From: Bacteroidota bacterium
Lineage (GTDB): Bacteria; Bacteroidota; Bacteroidia; 2-12-FULL-35-15
Assembly (NCBI GenBank): GCA_016722565.1
Contig: JADKIU010000007.1
Coordinates: 372,001 to 436,000, forward strand
Direction: 5' to 3'
Length of the DNA stretch: 64,000 nucleotides
A program made the position numbers and the translations under genes. Positions 44,083-53,228 of this stretch are shown in pieces. The notes under the pieces were generated by a model. It worked only from the letters and a program-made list of their open reading frames with translations. It was not told the DNA's origin and did no database searches. Numbering within the stretch: position 1 is the first letter of the stretch; every line of letters begins with the position of its first letter.

Positions 44083-44991
44083 TTACTTCTTCTTCACCCA
44101 ATTCTTCACCTTCACCATCAAAGGCACACTCGCTTCTTTCAGCGGACCATCAAACTTTTCTCCTCTACGTAAATAATATTTTGAAAGCGTACTGTTGGTC
44201 ATTCCCCATTTGGAAATGAATTTATGGTAGCCCGGGTTTTTGGTAATCCGTTTTACAGATTTAGAACCGAAATGATAGACTCTACTTTTACTCACACCTT
44301 TGAACAATCGAATTCCTGCTTGCCATAGCTTCATCGAAAAATCAGGATCGGAATACATGCCCGGAGAAAACTCGTTGCTATAACCTCCAACTTTGTCCCA
44401 AATGCTTTTGTGAACAATGTTAGGCGGCCAAGTGGCGCCTTGCCAATCACTCATAGGCAAAGACGCAAATTCTTTTAATAATTTTTCTTCCTGAAAGGAT
44501 TGAATATCGGTTCCAAAGTTTTTTTCAATCATGCAATTGCTTTGCGACTGAGGTTCAATGGAAGTGGCGGAAATAAAAAAGTTGTTGTGACCAATTGCTG
44601 CAATTTCTTCTGCTAAGTATTTATCCCAATTCGGACAAACATACATGTCGTCATTCATGTAAAGCAAGTAATCGGTGCTGAGTAATTCGCGACAACTGTT
44701 CAAGGCATAACAAACACCTACATTTTTTTCACTATAGGAATAATCAATATCGGTTTGTTCTTTCAGCCATTCCAATGTCCCGTCTTTTCCTTCGTTGATG
44801 TGAACAATCAGTTGATGTTTGAATGTAGAATTTTTTCGAATACTTCCAATACACAATTTTAAATACTCTAAATTATTCCAGGTCGGAATTACAATAGAAA
44901 ATTTAGCAGAAAGGTTTTCTGTTCGTTTTACACGTTGTATGGGGAAGTCGTAAGACATTGATTGCCTAAAATTAGGGAAAATATGCGACAA
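44083..44991 (-). CDS. Family 2 glycosyltransferase
   Basis: 302 residues, GT-A fold. It has a FSIVIPTWNNLEYLKLCIGS opening, the nucleotide-sugar contact YSEKNVGVCYALNSC, the DxD-type LLYMNDDMYV and the acceptor region YSDPDFSMKLWQAGIRLFKG, with a short basic tail. Probably acts in surface polysaccharide or LPS synthesis, consistent with the ligase-like gene 10 bp upstream on the same strand. The start MSHIFPNFRQSMSYDFPI could also be Met12. The 3' end converges on the broken S41 gene. Confidence 0.87.
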   Translation of the reverse strand: MSHIFPNFRQSMSYDFPIQRVKRTENLSAKFSIVIPTWNNLEYLKLCIGSIRKNSTFKHQLIVHINEGKDGTLEWLKEQTDIDYSYSEKNVGVCYALNSCRELLSTDYLLYMNDDMYVCPNWDKYLAEEIAAIGHNNFFISATSIEPQSQSNCMIEKNFGTDIQSFQEEKLLKEFASLPMSDWQGATWPPNIVHKSIWDKVGGYSNEFSPGMYSDPDFSMKLWQAGIRLFKGVSKSRVYHFGSKSVKRITKNPGYHKFISKWGMTNSTLSKYYLRRGEKFDGPLKEASVPLMVKVKNWVKKK

Positions 44992-44996
44992 TGCAA

Positions 44997-45040
44997 GACC
45001 TCACCCCTTGCCCCTCTCCTTGTTCAAGGAGAGGGGTTGG
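44997..45040. repeat. CCCTCTCC...GGGGTGAGG palindromic repeat, copy 2
   Basis: The same family as the copies at 37253 and 62111, in the opposite orientation: GACCTCACCCC, then the stem CCCCTCTCCTTG/CAAGGAGAGGGG. It overlaps the last codons and stop of the O-antigen ligase-like gene on the minus strand and the 9-bp gap to the next gene. Confidence 0.8.
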
Positions 45041-46599
45041 GCTCCGAAAATAAATAGAAAAAATGAATTAAAAAAAGCATAGAAAGTAACACCTGCTTGA
45101 GTTTCCAGCGTGTCTTCCGTTAAAAATGAAACAACAGCAATCAATAAAAAAGTAATATATAGGTAGTCGAACGTTTTTCCTTTCAACACCATTGGATAGA
45201 ATAGCGTAATTAAAAACCAAATCAATCCGACTAAACCAAAAGCCACACCAATCGATAAATATTGATTGTGAGAACGCAAACGCCATTCTTTCGTAAGTGG
45301 AGAATTCATTTTATCGTATTGGGCTTCAAAAGCCATTTTTACATCACCTGTTCCAACTCCAAAAACAAGGTTGTCTTTGATGATCCCCATGGCTGCTTTC
45401 CAAAATTCAAAGCGCTGTGTCAGTGAATGTCCGCTCGGGTCACCTGTAATTTTATACATTTCCAGCTCCCATGATATTTCATGCAATCGTTTTTTTAAAC
45501 TCGAAATGTGCTGATAATTTACATTCACCACCCCTCGCTCGATGGCTTTTATTTCTTCCGTAGTCAGTGTTTCCACAGCATCAGCATCTTTCTTTAATCC
45601 TTTGGATGCGAGAAAACGGACCAATGTAAAATAAACCGGATTGCCTTTTAAATCTTTTTCAGAAAGTGGAATGGAGCTTCTTTTGCTCCACGATTCTTCC
45701 AATTCTTTGTTACAAAAATTTACCCAAATGTAATGCCCGTTTTCACTAAACCTACTATTTATATTATGTTCGTAAGCATTCCCGCGTGAAGTTGTTTTTT
45801 CCAATTGTGAAACATCCAGGGGTTGTGATTTTGGAATCGCATTGTTAATCTGACTGAATAAATAAAATACAAAGAGTCCGAGTGCCAATACAATGACTCC
45901 ACCTGAATAGCGGATAAATGTTTGCTTCGACTTAAAAATGCTGTAGAAGGCAACTACCAATGCAGCAAAACAAAATGCAAAAAGTCCGGTGATGGATTCG
46001 GTTATAATTAAAAATGTGATGAGCCAACATCCGATTAACAGCCACATTCCTTTGTATATGGCTTTTGTTGAATAATATAAATAATATCCGGAGACAAACA
46101 ACGCGATACAAATCAACAAGGCAAAACGAATGTGTGAAATGAAAATGGAAACACTTCGAATATCTACCAATTCGCGATGAATGATTCCTGTTAAAATAGA
46201 GGTGCTGATGATGGTTCCAACAATAATAGCTGCAACAAACACTTTTAAAAGTAAATCAACGACTTGCTTACTCAACGGTTTAGAGGTAGAGAAAATCAAG
46301 GGTAGCACAATCAAAGGCATCTTGATGCGCATATCGTTAGAGGCGTAATGAAAATCAGTCGTGTAAAATAAACCGATGGCATGAAGTAAAAAAAGAGAAC
46401 TGAGGATCAGAGCCGGTTTATTTTTAAAGAAGGCTTTAAATTTGGCGATTACCCCACCTTCCAACAAAAAATTACACGCCAGAATAATTTGAGAAAGGCT
46501 CATCAAAAATTTTGATAGCGGCAAACCTATCACCAATAAAAGAAGGGCGAATATATAAACGTAAGTATGGTACTTCTCCGGGAGTAGCGATTTCCTCAT
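45001..46599 (-). CDS. O-antigen ligase-like membrane protein (Wzy/WaaL family)
   Basis: 532 residues from the ATG at 46599 (an upstream TTG adds four residues). About eleven hydrophobic helices span the inner membrane, with a large hydrophilic loop between about 260 and 400 facing the periplasm. After the loop is the family-type GVGTGDVKMAFE, then ELRSHN-like LRSHNQYLSIGVAFG, whose His is typical of WaaL/Wzy. The loop is unusually long and rich in Lys/Glu. It would join polysaccharide to lipid A core or polymerise repeat units. Its final codons (PLSLNKERGKG) come from a CCCTCTCC palindromic repeat, so the tail is probably not original. Operon with the glycosyltransferase. Confidence 0.85.
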   Translation of the reverse strand: MRKSLLPEKYHTYVYIFALLLLVIGLPLSKFLMSLSQIILACNFLLEGGVIAKFKAFFKNKPALILSSLFLLHAIGLFYTTDFHYASNDMRIKMPLIVLPLIFSTSKPLSKQVVDLLLKVFVAAIIVGTIISTSILTGIIHRELVDIRSVSIFISHIRFALLICIALFVSGYYLYYSTKAIYKGMWLLIGCWLITFLIITESITGLFAFCFAALVVAFYSIFKSKQTFIRYSGGVIVLALGLFVFYLFSQINNAIPKSQPLDVSQLEKTTSRGNAYEHNINSRFSENGHYIWVNFCNKELEESWSKRSSIPLSEKDLKGNPVYFTLVRFLASKGLKKDADAVETLTTEEIKAIERGVVNVNYQHISSLKKRLHEISWELEMYKITGDPSGHSLTQRFEFWKAAMGIIKDNLVFGVGTGDVKMAFEAQYDKMNSPLTKEWRLRSHNQYLSIGVAFGLVGLIWFLITLFYPMVLKGKTFDYLYITFLLIAVVSFLTEDTLETQAGVTFYAFFNSFFLFIFGAQPLSLNKERGKG

Positions 46600-46674
46600 A
46601 TCCAATTGCAACGCAAATGTTGTAAAAATATTGCGTTTAAAGCCTAAAAAAATGATCCAATTTCAGTTTAGAAA

Positions 46675-48390
46675 TTATTTCTTCGGACTTTTCCCTTTTT
46701 CCGGATTATACAACGGTTTATCAGTGGTTCCAGCAGTGGTTAAAATTTTGGTATACTTATCCATATCCGCCAATAATGCAAATGCTTCTACCAGGTCTTT
46801 GTCGTCTTTTAAAGACGACTCCAAACGGCCATTTTGGAAATAATAACGGGATGCAATTTCTTCTTCCAGGAATTGCTTGATTTCCGGTTTGTATTTTACT
46901 AAATCTTCTTTTTTGTTATGAGTAATTTTTGATTTTAATGCTTCAATGTCGGCACCAATCAAGTCAATCGATTTATCATTTTTTGCATCTTCCGTAAAGT
47001 CTTCCAACGCTCTCTCTGTTCTTGTGGTATAATCATATTCCTTATCACTTAAGAATGCAACAAATGCATCGTATTCGGCATCCGTTAATTTAAAATCTTT
47101 AGCAGGAACAATTGTTTCATGTGCTACGCGGTATTTTGTTGCATAATCAAAAATTAAATTTTTGGTTACCAGACTTGCCAAAATGCTGCTGTATTTTTGG
47201 ATTTCAACGGAAATATCCGGAGCAACACCTCCACCATCATACACGATTCTTCCATTTTTTGTTTTGAATGCTGTAATCAATGAATCCGGCACTTTGTCTA
47301 CACTTCCGTCTTCGTTGCGGTGAGAATAATCCAAGGCTTGAATACATCTTCCGCTAGGCGTATAATATTTAGCAACGGTAACTTTTAATTGTGCATTGTA
47401 GCTCAAAGGTCGAGTTTGTTGAACCAATCCTTTTCCATACGAACGTTGTCCAATCACTACACCACGATCCAAATCTTGAATGGAACCGGAAACAATTTCA
47501 GAAGCAGAAGCAGAACCTCTGTCTACCAATACAACAATTGGAATATTCACATCAACCGGAGAATTCACTCCTTTGTAAACTTTATCCCAGTCTTTTACTT
47601 TCCCGCGAGTACTCACAATTTCGGTTCCTTTATCGGCAAACAGGTTCACAATGTCTATCGCTTCTTTTAAAAGTCCACCGGGATTTCCTCTTAAATCAAA
47701 TACTAACGATTTGAATTCCGGATTCTTTTTTAATTCTAACAATGCTGACTTTACTTCTCCAGCTGCGTTCTCCGTAAATCCTGTTAGTTTGATATAACCT
47801 ACATTTTTAGAAATCATACCCGAGTATGAAACGCTTTTAATTTTTATTTCTTCTCTGCCAATCGTTTTTTCAATTGGTTTCGCTTCGCCTTCTCGTTCAA
47901 TTAATAATTTAATGGACGTGTTCGCTTGTCCTTTTAAATATTTACTGATGTCATCTGTTTTTTTGCCTTTTACATCAATGTCGTTTACTTTCAAAAGTTT
48001 ATCTCCTGCGCGCAAATCTGCTTTTTGTGCAGGGAATCCTTCATACGGTTCAGAGATTACAACATAGTCGCCTATCTGACGCACCAGTGCACCAATACCA
48101 CCATATTGCCCGGTTGTCATGTAACGGTAATCCTCAATTTCCGATTCAGGAATGAAGTTGGTGTAAGGATCAAGCGACTCCAACATATCATCGATGCCTC
48201 TTTTCATTAAGTCACCGGGATTGGTTTCATCCACATAATAAATATTCAACTCGCGGAAGAGTGTCGCGAAAATGTCGAGGTTTTTGGATACTTCGAAGAA
48301 GTTATCTACGAAGCTATAGGATATCATTGCATATCCGGATATCAGTATGGCGATGATAAGTAATTTGAATTTTGAAACTAGTTTTTTCAT
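46675..48390 (-). CDS. ctpA: Carboxy-terminal processing protease CtpA (S41)
   Basis: 571 residues, periplasmic serine protease held by an N-terminal signal anchor (~10-28). A PDZ domain (~95-165: GGIGALVRQIGDYVVISEPY, GDKLLKVNDIDV) is followed by the protease core with GYIKLTGF and FDLRGNPGGLL. Catalytic Ser295 is in RGSASASEI and Lys320 in GQRSYGKGLVQ, 25 residues apart as in E. coli Prc. A C-terminal helical extension (~430-571) is typical for the Bacteroidota form. It is in line with yidD, rnpA, hemD and DUF4271 on the same strand; the yidD gap is 33 bp. Confidence 0.95.
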   Translation of the reverse strand: MKKLVSKFKLLIIAILISGYAMISYSFVDNFFEVSKNLDIFATLFRELNIYYVDETNPGDLMKRGIDDMLESLDPYTNFIPESEIEDYRYMTTGQYGGIGALVRQIGDYVVISEPYEGFPAQKADLRAGDKLLKVNDIDVKGKKTDDISKYLKGQANTSIKLLIEREGEAKPIEKTIGREEIKIKSVSYSGMISKNVGYIKLTGFTENAAGEVKSALLELKKNPEFKSLVFDLRGNPGGLLKEAIDIVNLFADKGTEIVSTRGKVKDWDKVYKGVNSPVDVNIPIVVLVDRGSASASEIVSGSIQDLDRGVVIGQRSYGKGLVQQTRPLSYNAQLKVTVAKYYTPSGRCIQALDYSHRNEDGSVDKVPDSLITAFKTKNGRIVYDGGGVAPDISVEIQKYSSILASLVTKNLIFDYATKYRVAHETIVPAKDFKLTDAEYDAFVAFLSDKEYDYTTRTERALEDFTEDAKNDKSIDLIGADIEALKSKITHNKKEDLVKYKPEIKQFLEEEIASRYYFQNGRLESSLKDDKDLVEAFALLADMDKYTKILTTAGTTDKPLYNPEKGKSPKK

Positions 48391-48423
48391 TCTATTTCTT
48401 TTTATCTTTTATGTTTTGACTTT

Positions 48424-48654
48424 CTATGGTACCGGATCATGTCCATGTCCGCCCCAAGGATGACATTTTGAAATGCGTTTTACTGTTAATACGAATCCTT
48501 TTAAAAATCCATGTTTTTGAAATGCTTCAATTCCATATTGCGAACAGGATGGTTGAAATCTGCAAGCCGGACCTAATAAAGGAGAAATGCTATACTGATA
48601 CAGTTTTATTAAACCAATGAACAAATAACTAAACGGTGCGCTGATCCATTTCAT
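48424..48654 (-). CDS. yidD: Membrane protein insertion efficiency factor YidD
   Basis: 76 residues, small amphipathic membrane-associated protein. The diagnostic core is [27 protein letters not shown], followed by [18 protein letters not shown]; the three Cys and the CHPWGGHG tail are family hallmarks. It helps insertion of proteins by YidC. The start codon overlaps the rnpA stop by 4 bp (ATGA), which is the usual rnpA-yidD pairing. Confidence 0.95.
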   Translation of the reverse strand: MKWISAPFSYLFIGLIKLYQYSISPLLGPACRFQPSCSQYGIEAFQKHGFLKGFVLTVKRISKCHPWGGHGHDPVP

Positions 48655-49025
48655 TTTACAGCAACGGTTTTACTTAAACGCTCCAATGCTTCTTTTAATT
48701 TTAATTCCAACTCTTTAAATTCAAGCTTTGTTTTGGCGGTGTAAAAAATCATCACCAAAAGTTTATTTTCACCCAATACATCGTACACATTTTGTTTATG
48801 CTTTCGATATATTTCGCGTGTTTGTCGCTTCAACCTGTTTCTGTCAACTGCTCTTTTAAACGAACGCTTCGGAACACTAATCACCACTTTTATCGGAGCG
48901 GAACTTTCTGCAATCGGAAGCCAGCTGATTCGGTAAGGCGAATGATTGAACGATTTTCCTGTTTCAATCAGTCGCTCGATTAATATCTTACTGCATAAAC
49001 GTTCGTTTTTGGAAAAAGTTTGCAT
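48651..49025 (-). CDS. rnpA: Ribonuclease P protein component
   Basis: 124 residues from the ATG at 49025, giving [20 protein letters not shown]; a longer frame from 49064 adds 13 hydrophobic residues that do not fit the family. Protein subunit of RNase P, which matures tRNA 5' ends. The RNA-binding signature [24 protein letters not shown] is intact. It overlaps yidD by 4 bp and follows hemD by 94 bp. No rpmH or dnaA is near, so this is not an oriC-type arrangement. Confidence 0.95.
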   Translation of the reverse strand: MQTFSKNERLCSKILIERLIETGKSFNHSPYRISWLPIAESSAPIKVVISVPKRSFKRAVDRNRLKRQTREIYRKHKQNVYDVLGENKLLVMIFYTAKTKLEFKELELKLKEALERLSKTVAVK

Positions 49026-49119
49026 TACAAGTATAAAAGTAATTGAAATAATTAGTCCAAACAATAAGATTGTGATGGAAGTAGTATAAAGAATGTTAAA
49101 TGGCTTCGATTTGAATAGA

Positions 49120-49905
49120 CTACTTTGCTTTATTCGCAGCAGTAATATATTGTTCCAAGGCCATGGTCATGGATGGTGCTTTTGGATTTGGAGCATGAAT
49201 GTCCAGGTTCAATCCAGCATCCTTCACCGCTTTAGCAGTAGTGGGACCAAAACAAGCAATTCGCGTTTTATTCTGTTTGAATTTCGGGAAGTTTTTAAAC
49301 AACGAGCGGATTCCGGCAGGAGTAAAAAACACTAGAATATCGTAATTCACATTTGCCAAATCACTCAAATCACTGGCAACGGTGCGGAACATAACCGCTT
49401 TGGTATATTTTATTTTTGCCTCGTCCAATTTATCCGCAATTTCTTCTTTGGCAATATCCGAGCAAGGCAATAAAAAGTTTTCCGTTTTGTGCTTTTTAAT
49501 CACTTCCATCAAATCGGTTACCGTTTGTTTACCGTGGAAAATTTTGCGTTTACGATACAACACATATTTTTGAAGGTAAAAAGCAGTTGATTCAGAAACA
49601 CAAAAATATTTCATGGTTTCGGGAACCGTTACACGCATCTCTTGACACATTCTAAAATAATGATCTACCGCATTTCTGCTGGTCATAATCACAGCTGTAT
49701 GCTCTGAAATATTTACTTTATCTTTTCGGAAATCTTGGGCTGAAACGCCTTCTATTTGTATAAACGGACGAAAGTCGATTTTAACATTGCACTTTTTTGC
49801 AAGGTCCAAATACGGTGATTTATCCCCTTCGGGCTTCGGCTGAGAAACGAGTAATGTTTTAACTTTCAATTTTGTGCGTTTAAGTGAAACAAACAAAATA
49901 AACAC
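49120..49905 (-). CDS. hemD: Uroporphyrinogen-III synthase
   Basis: 261 residues from GTG 49905, or 249 from a TTG at 49869 (KVKTLLVSQPKPEGDKSPYL); the latter better fits the family opening. It closes and inverts ring D of hydroxymethylbilane in heme synthesis. The two-lobed fold is seen in AVIMTSRNAVDHYF, FLLPCSDIAKEEI, DILVFFTPAGIRSLF and TRIACFGPTTAKAVKDAG. Sequence is divergent across HemD proteins, but DUF4271 upstream (16-bp gap) is a typical Bacteroidota neighbour. No other heme genes are in the window. Confidence 0.88.
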   Translation of the reverse strand: MFILFVSLKRTKLKVKTLLVSQPKPEGDKSPYLDLAKKCNVKIDFRPFIQIEGVSAQDFRKDKVNISEHTAVIMTSRNAVDHYFRMCQEMRVTVPETMKYFCVSESTAFYLQKYVLYRKRKIFHGKQTVTDLMEVIKKHKTENFLLPCSDIAKEEIADKLDEAKIKYTKAVMFRTVASDLSDLANVNYDILVFFTPAGIRSLFKNFPKFKQNKTRIACFGPTTAKAVKDAGLNLDIHAPNPKAPSMTMALEQYITAANKAK

Positions 49906-49921
49906 TCTTCTTTGCGGTTAG

Positions 49922-50701
49922 CTATTTAACGTTTTGGATAAACAACTTCACCATAATTACCAATGGGAGTATTTCAAGGGTGCAAAGATATAAAAATAAA
50001 TAGAATTTGGAAACTCTAATGCTATTTATACCGATTATAACTCCACGCAAAACCCTGATTAACAATAACAAAGCAAAAACACTAACCCCGGAATAAATAA
50101 AAATCAAAGGCGAAACATCCTTTACAAAGGCCATACAAATGACAATTGGCAATAAAAACAGCCCTAAAATGTTACAAAACAGGAAAATCATCATGGAATA
50201 ATCGGCAGCTTCTTTTTGGTTTTGAAAGAGGAACCCAAAAAAACGAACCATCAACATTTTAACGCCATATACCAAGCAAATAATAAAAGCCAGTTTCAGA
50301 AAAAACAAAACATTACTTGGCTCATCTATGTAGCCGTAAAAACGACCTACCTGATAGATGAACAATGAAAACGTAAGCACAAATAGAACGGATAAAAAAA
50401 CCGATACACGATTCCCTAAGGAGAGTTCATCTCGCCCCAATTGATTGCTGAATCTGCTCACGTAAAATGATTTTACAATCTGGTTCAAGCGTTTGCTATT
50501 GGTTGCGTATAGCCAAACAAATAAAACAAAAGCCAACAAAAGGATACCGGCTATTCCAAAATCAAAATCCGTGAAATGTAATTGAGGTTGCTCCGACTTT
50601 TGAGGCAATAAATGGTTTTCAAAAAGCGAAGTTGTTGTTGTTGTATCCACCGGAGTAGAAACAAAGGTTTTAGCTTTGATATGATTGGATGGGCTTGGCA
50701 A
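49922..50701 (-). CDS. DUF4271 membrane protein
   Basis: 259 residues. A Thr/Ser-rich N-terminal ~45 residues are followed by about six hydrophobic helices. Between helices 1 and 2 is KRLNQIVKSFYVSRFSNQL, a typical DUF4271 feature. The function is unknown; it is an inner-membrane protein found upstream of hemD in many Bacteroidota. It is the first gene of the run DUF4271-hemD-rnpA-yidD-ctpA. No promoter box was convincing. Confidence 0.88.
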   Translation of the reverse strand: MPSPSNHIKAKTFVSTPVDTTTTTSLFENHLLPQKSEQPQLHFTDFDFGIAGILLLAFVLFVWLYATNSKRLNQIVKSFYVSRFSNQLGRDELSLGNRVSVFLSVLFVLTFSLFIYQVGRFYGYIDEPSNVLFFLKLAFIICLVYGVKMLMVRFFGFLFQNQKEAADYSMMIFLFCNILGLFLLPIVICMAFVKDVSPLIFIYSGVSVFALLLLIRVLRGVIIGINSIRVSKFYLFLYLCTLEILPLVIMVKLFIQNVK

Positions 50702-50730
50702 AGTTTGGCAAAGTTACGCATTTCCTCATA

Positions 50731-50766
50731 AAAAAAGAGGTTGCTCATCAGAACAACCTCTTTTTT
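50731..50766 (-). terminator. Terminator of the DUF5777 gene
   Basis: A 13-bp perfect stem AAAAAAGAGGTTG (50731-50743) pairs with CAACCTCTTTTTT (50754-50766) around a 10-nt loop. The minus-strand T-run follows. It lies 14 bp past the stop codon of the DUF5777 gene. Confidence 0.85.
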
Positions 50767-50779
50767 CTAAAATACCTGA

Positions 50780-51748
50780 TTAATGTTTTTTCTTCCCACC
50801 CAAAGTAAATACTCTGGAAATGTTAAATCCGAATTTATATCCTCCCTTTAACCAACTATCAGTTGTGTTTGGGATGTAATTATTTTCGATGATTCCAGAT
50901 GCATTTGTAAAGTTTAAATGAAACACGTGTCCACCGGTTTCGATTTCAAATCCTAAAGCAAGTGGATTGTAATATGGATTAATACTATTGTTTTTTCTGT
51001 AATCAGAAAACGTATAATAGTAATCACCAATTATACCAAAACGTTTTGTCAACATAAAACGGAACCCAACTCCCATAGACAACAAATCGTTTGTTTCTAT
51101 TGCATCATTATCTGCATTGACACTTGCTAAAATGTAGTTACGGTGTTGATACGTTGGTGTTAGTTGCATAGAAAAGCGCCATCCGAATTTTCTTGCAATC
51201 AACAATTGTGTGGTATAGGCAAAACGATGAATGTCATTTTGCTTAAAAGATGGATCTTGAATCATTCCACTGTAAAACTGGGTAGCATCTTGCGGACTAT
51301 AACTCATATCAGCATAAATCGCCAAAGAAAGCGGTATATGGTTATCAGTCGTTTGATTTAAGATGCGGTATTTCACTAATCCGTCAATCAATTCTGCTTG
51401 TTTACTTCTACCAATTCCAAGAGTCAAGTTATCCGTAATACCAAAATCAAAACCAATTCGGATGTCGGCTGAATTATCAAAACCATAGAGCTGATGTCCA
51501 CCACCACCACTTTGTTTACCAATATTTCCGAAACGATGTGCAACACTAAAATCCATCGTTTTCTTTTTTACTGTTTCGGTCGATTGCATATTGATAATTT
51601 TTGTGCCTTTAAATGTTGCACTAACTTTATCATGTGTTTTTTTTGCATCCGGTGAATCCAGCATGGATAACATATCATCCTGAGCATGTAAGAATGAACC
51701 AAGAAATATACAACCGATTAAAATACTCGCTTTTTTAGAAATCATCAT
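50780..51748 (-). CDS. DUF5777 family outer-membrane beta-barrel protein
   Basis: 322 residues with a signal peptide (~1-22, ends FLHAQ). After a short linker (SATFKGTKIINMQSTETVKK) the typical barrel strands follow, starting MDFSVAHRFGNIGKQ and DIRIGFDFGITDNLTLGIGR, with a final strand FGFNISRVFTLGGKKKH. DUF5777 proteins often lie with YceI and a c-type cytochrome, as here (5 bp to yceI, then a 59-bp gap to the cytochrome). The function is unknown. It is the last gene of that unit, followed by a strong terminator. Confidence 0.88.
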   Translation of the reverse strand: MMISKKASILIGCIFLGSFLHAQDDMLSMLDSPDAKKTHDKVSATFKGTKIINMQSTETVKKKTMDFSVAHRFGNIGKQSGGGGHQLYGFDNSADIRIGFDFGITDNLTLGIGRSKQAELIDGLVKYRILNQTTDNHIPLSLAIYADMSYSPQDATQFYSGMIQDPSFKQNDIHRFAYTTQLLIARKFGWRFSMQLTPTYQHRNYILASVNADNDAIETNDLLSMGVGFRFMLTKRFGIIGDYYYTFSDYRKNNSINPYYNPLALGFEIETGGHVFHLNFTNASGIIENNYIPNTTDSWLKGGYKFGFNISRVFTLGGKKKH

Positions 51749-51753
51749 AACTA

Positions 51754-52302
51754 TTAATTCTTTTTAATTGGGGCCAGTACTGCGTTTAATTTTACATCCA
51801 CAATTTCTGCGATGTTCTGAACATACAAACTGGGAACTTTAATTTTATAATCGGCAACTTGCACTTTGAATTTTGAAAACAACAAAATCTCTCCACCTTT
51901 TACAGTTAATACACCATCAATGGTGATGTCTTTGTCTACGCCATGCATCGACATTTTACCTGTAACGGTTACTTTGTGTTCGCCATCTTTTGTATAATCA
52001 ATCTTTTCATTGATTTTTCCTTTGAAAATGGTGTTTGGATACTTTTCACTTTCCATGTAATTCTCATTGAAATGCTCCTGCATCAATGGTTTTTCAAACA
52101 TAAAAGCGGTATTGGTAATTTGTATCTGCACATCATTGGTAGCAGTATTCAAAAATGTTTTCGGCACTTTTGCAGTAGCTTCAATGTTCTCTAGCGGAGA
52201 AGCCGAAAAGAAACTTACTTCACATGTTTTTGCAACAAATATTTGTGCAAACATACCTGTGCTAAATACAAGTGCTGAGAATGATAAGACCAGTTTTTTC
52301 AT
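51754..52302 (-). CDS. YceI family lipid-binding-type protein
   Basis: 182 residues with a signal peptide (~1-19, ends GMFAQ). The YceI lipocalin-like fold is visible in CEVSFFSASPLENIEATAKV, FEKPLMQEHFNENYMESEKY PNTIFKG (split), TGKMSMHGVDKDITIDGVL and LLFSKFKVQVADYKIKVP. YceI proteins bind isoprenoid or other lipid chains in the periplasm; the ligand here is unknown. It lies 5 bp upstream of DUF5777 in a probable operon with cytochrome c. Confidence 0.92.
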   Translation of the reverse strand: MKKLVLSFSALVFSTGMFAQIFVAKTCEVSFFSASPLENIEATAKVPKTFLNTATNDVQIQITNTAFMFEKPLMQEHFNENYMESEKYPNTIFKGKINEKIDYTKDGEHKVTVTGKMSMHGVDKDITIDGVLTVKGGEILLFSKFKVQVADYKIKVPSLYVQNIAEIVDVKLNAVLAPIKKN

Positions 52303-52361
52303 TGTTTTGGGGTTTATGTTTAAATCTATTTATTCGAATTTACAATAACTATGCCCTTTGA

Positions 52362-52703
52362 TTAATTATTTGGAGCACCTTGGTCTACCCAGCACTTTAA
52401 TTTGCCTAATTCCTCTTCTGTTAATTGGGTAGAGCCACCCGGAGGCATATCTTTCAGGGTGAACACCCTGTTTTTAAATGTGCCATTGTCTACTTTTGTT
52501 TTCACTACTCCATAGGTAGTAAAATCACCTTGACTTGCACCGGTTGTATGACAAGAAACACATTTTGCATCAATTATCGGTTTGATATCGGTTTGATAAA
52601 AAATGGTGGTTGTGCAACCTACCGGCAAAGGAGTTGATTTTTCAAATGTACATGATGTGTATAAAAAAGTAGTCAGCGAGGCAATCAAAAATATTTTTTT
52701 CAT
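52362..52703 (-). CDS. Small c-type cytochrome lipoprotein
   Basis: 113 residues. Lipoprotein signal with LYTSC (Cys18). One heme-binding motif CVSCH (Cys48, Cys51, His52) and the axial Met in LKDMPPGGS (Met86). The DIKPIIDAKCVSCH and GKLKCWVDQGAPNN ends are those of the small cytochromes with a planctomycete-like or DUF-type heme domain in Bacteroidota. Probably carries electrons on the periplasmic face. It is the first gene of the unit cytochrome - YceI - DUF5777. Confidence 0.9.
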   Translation of the reverse strand: MKKIFLIASLTTFLYTSCTFEKSTPLPVGCTTTIFYQTDIKPIIDAKCVSCHTTGASQGDFTTYGVVKTKVDNGTFKNRVFTLKDMPPGGSTQLTEEELGKLKCWVDQGAPNN

Positions 52704-52776
52704 AATATAGATGTTTCAATACACAAATATAGAATAATAATAAAATAAACAAAGTTTTATCTGTAACAACAAACTG

Positions 52777-53223
52777 TTACTTCTTTCCAAAATCTTTTGT
52801 TGTGGCTACACTCCCCTTTTCATCCCAATAGGTCCAGGTACCACTTTCAACATCATTCGTATAAAAGCCATCGTAACGCTTTTTCCCATTCTCATACCAG
52901 GTAGTTGTTTTTCCATTTCGAATACCATTGGAAAAAGTTGTTTCACTCCAAGGCAAACCGTTTTCATAGAAACTTTTCCATAAGCCATCACGTTGACCGT
53001 TTTTCATCATGCCCACCATCTTAACATTCCCATTAGGATACTTCACAATGCTTTCACCGTTTGCAATGGTTGAGTCTTGTGACCCAACAATCGTAAACCT
53101 CGCTGAATCAGGATTAGGCGCAACAATTACTTCAGCAGTTTGTACTTTTTCATCTCCTGCTTGGTTGGAACAGGAAATCAATCCTGATACAATAAAGAAG
53201 CATCCAACGATTTTCGTTTTCAT
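52777..53223 (-). CDS. MORN-repeat lipoprotein
   Basis: 148 residues with LISCSNQ (Cys18) as lipobox. From ~55 it has about four MORN-variant repeats (ESIVKYPNGNVKMVGMMKNG, DGLWKSFYENGLPWSETTFS, GKTTTWYENGKKRYDGFYTN and SGTWTYWDEKGSV). It is related to the 251-residue MORN protein at 33174. These are often labelled YwqK antitoxin, but this one is exported with no toxin next to it. It starts 5 bp after the polyprenyl synthase stop, so it is probably co-transcribed with rlmN and that gene. Confidence 0.83.
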   Translation of the reverse strand: MKTKIVGCFFIVSGLISCSNQAGDEKVQTAEVIVAPNPDSARFTIVGSQDSTIANGESIVKYPNGNVKMVGMMKNGQRDGLWKSFYENGLPWSETTFSNGIRNGKTTTWYENGKKRYDGFYTNDVESGTWTYWDEKGSVATTKDFGKK

Positions 53224-53228
53224 AGAAA

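Noticed and set aside
48651..49025. Replication origin near rnpA
   Set aside because: No rpmH, dnaA or DnaA-box cluster was seen; rnpA lies here in a hemD-yidD-ctpA run.
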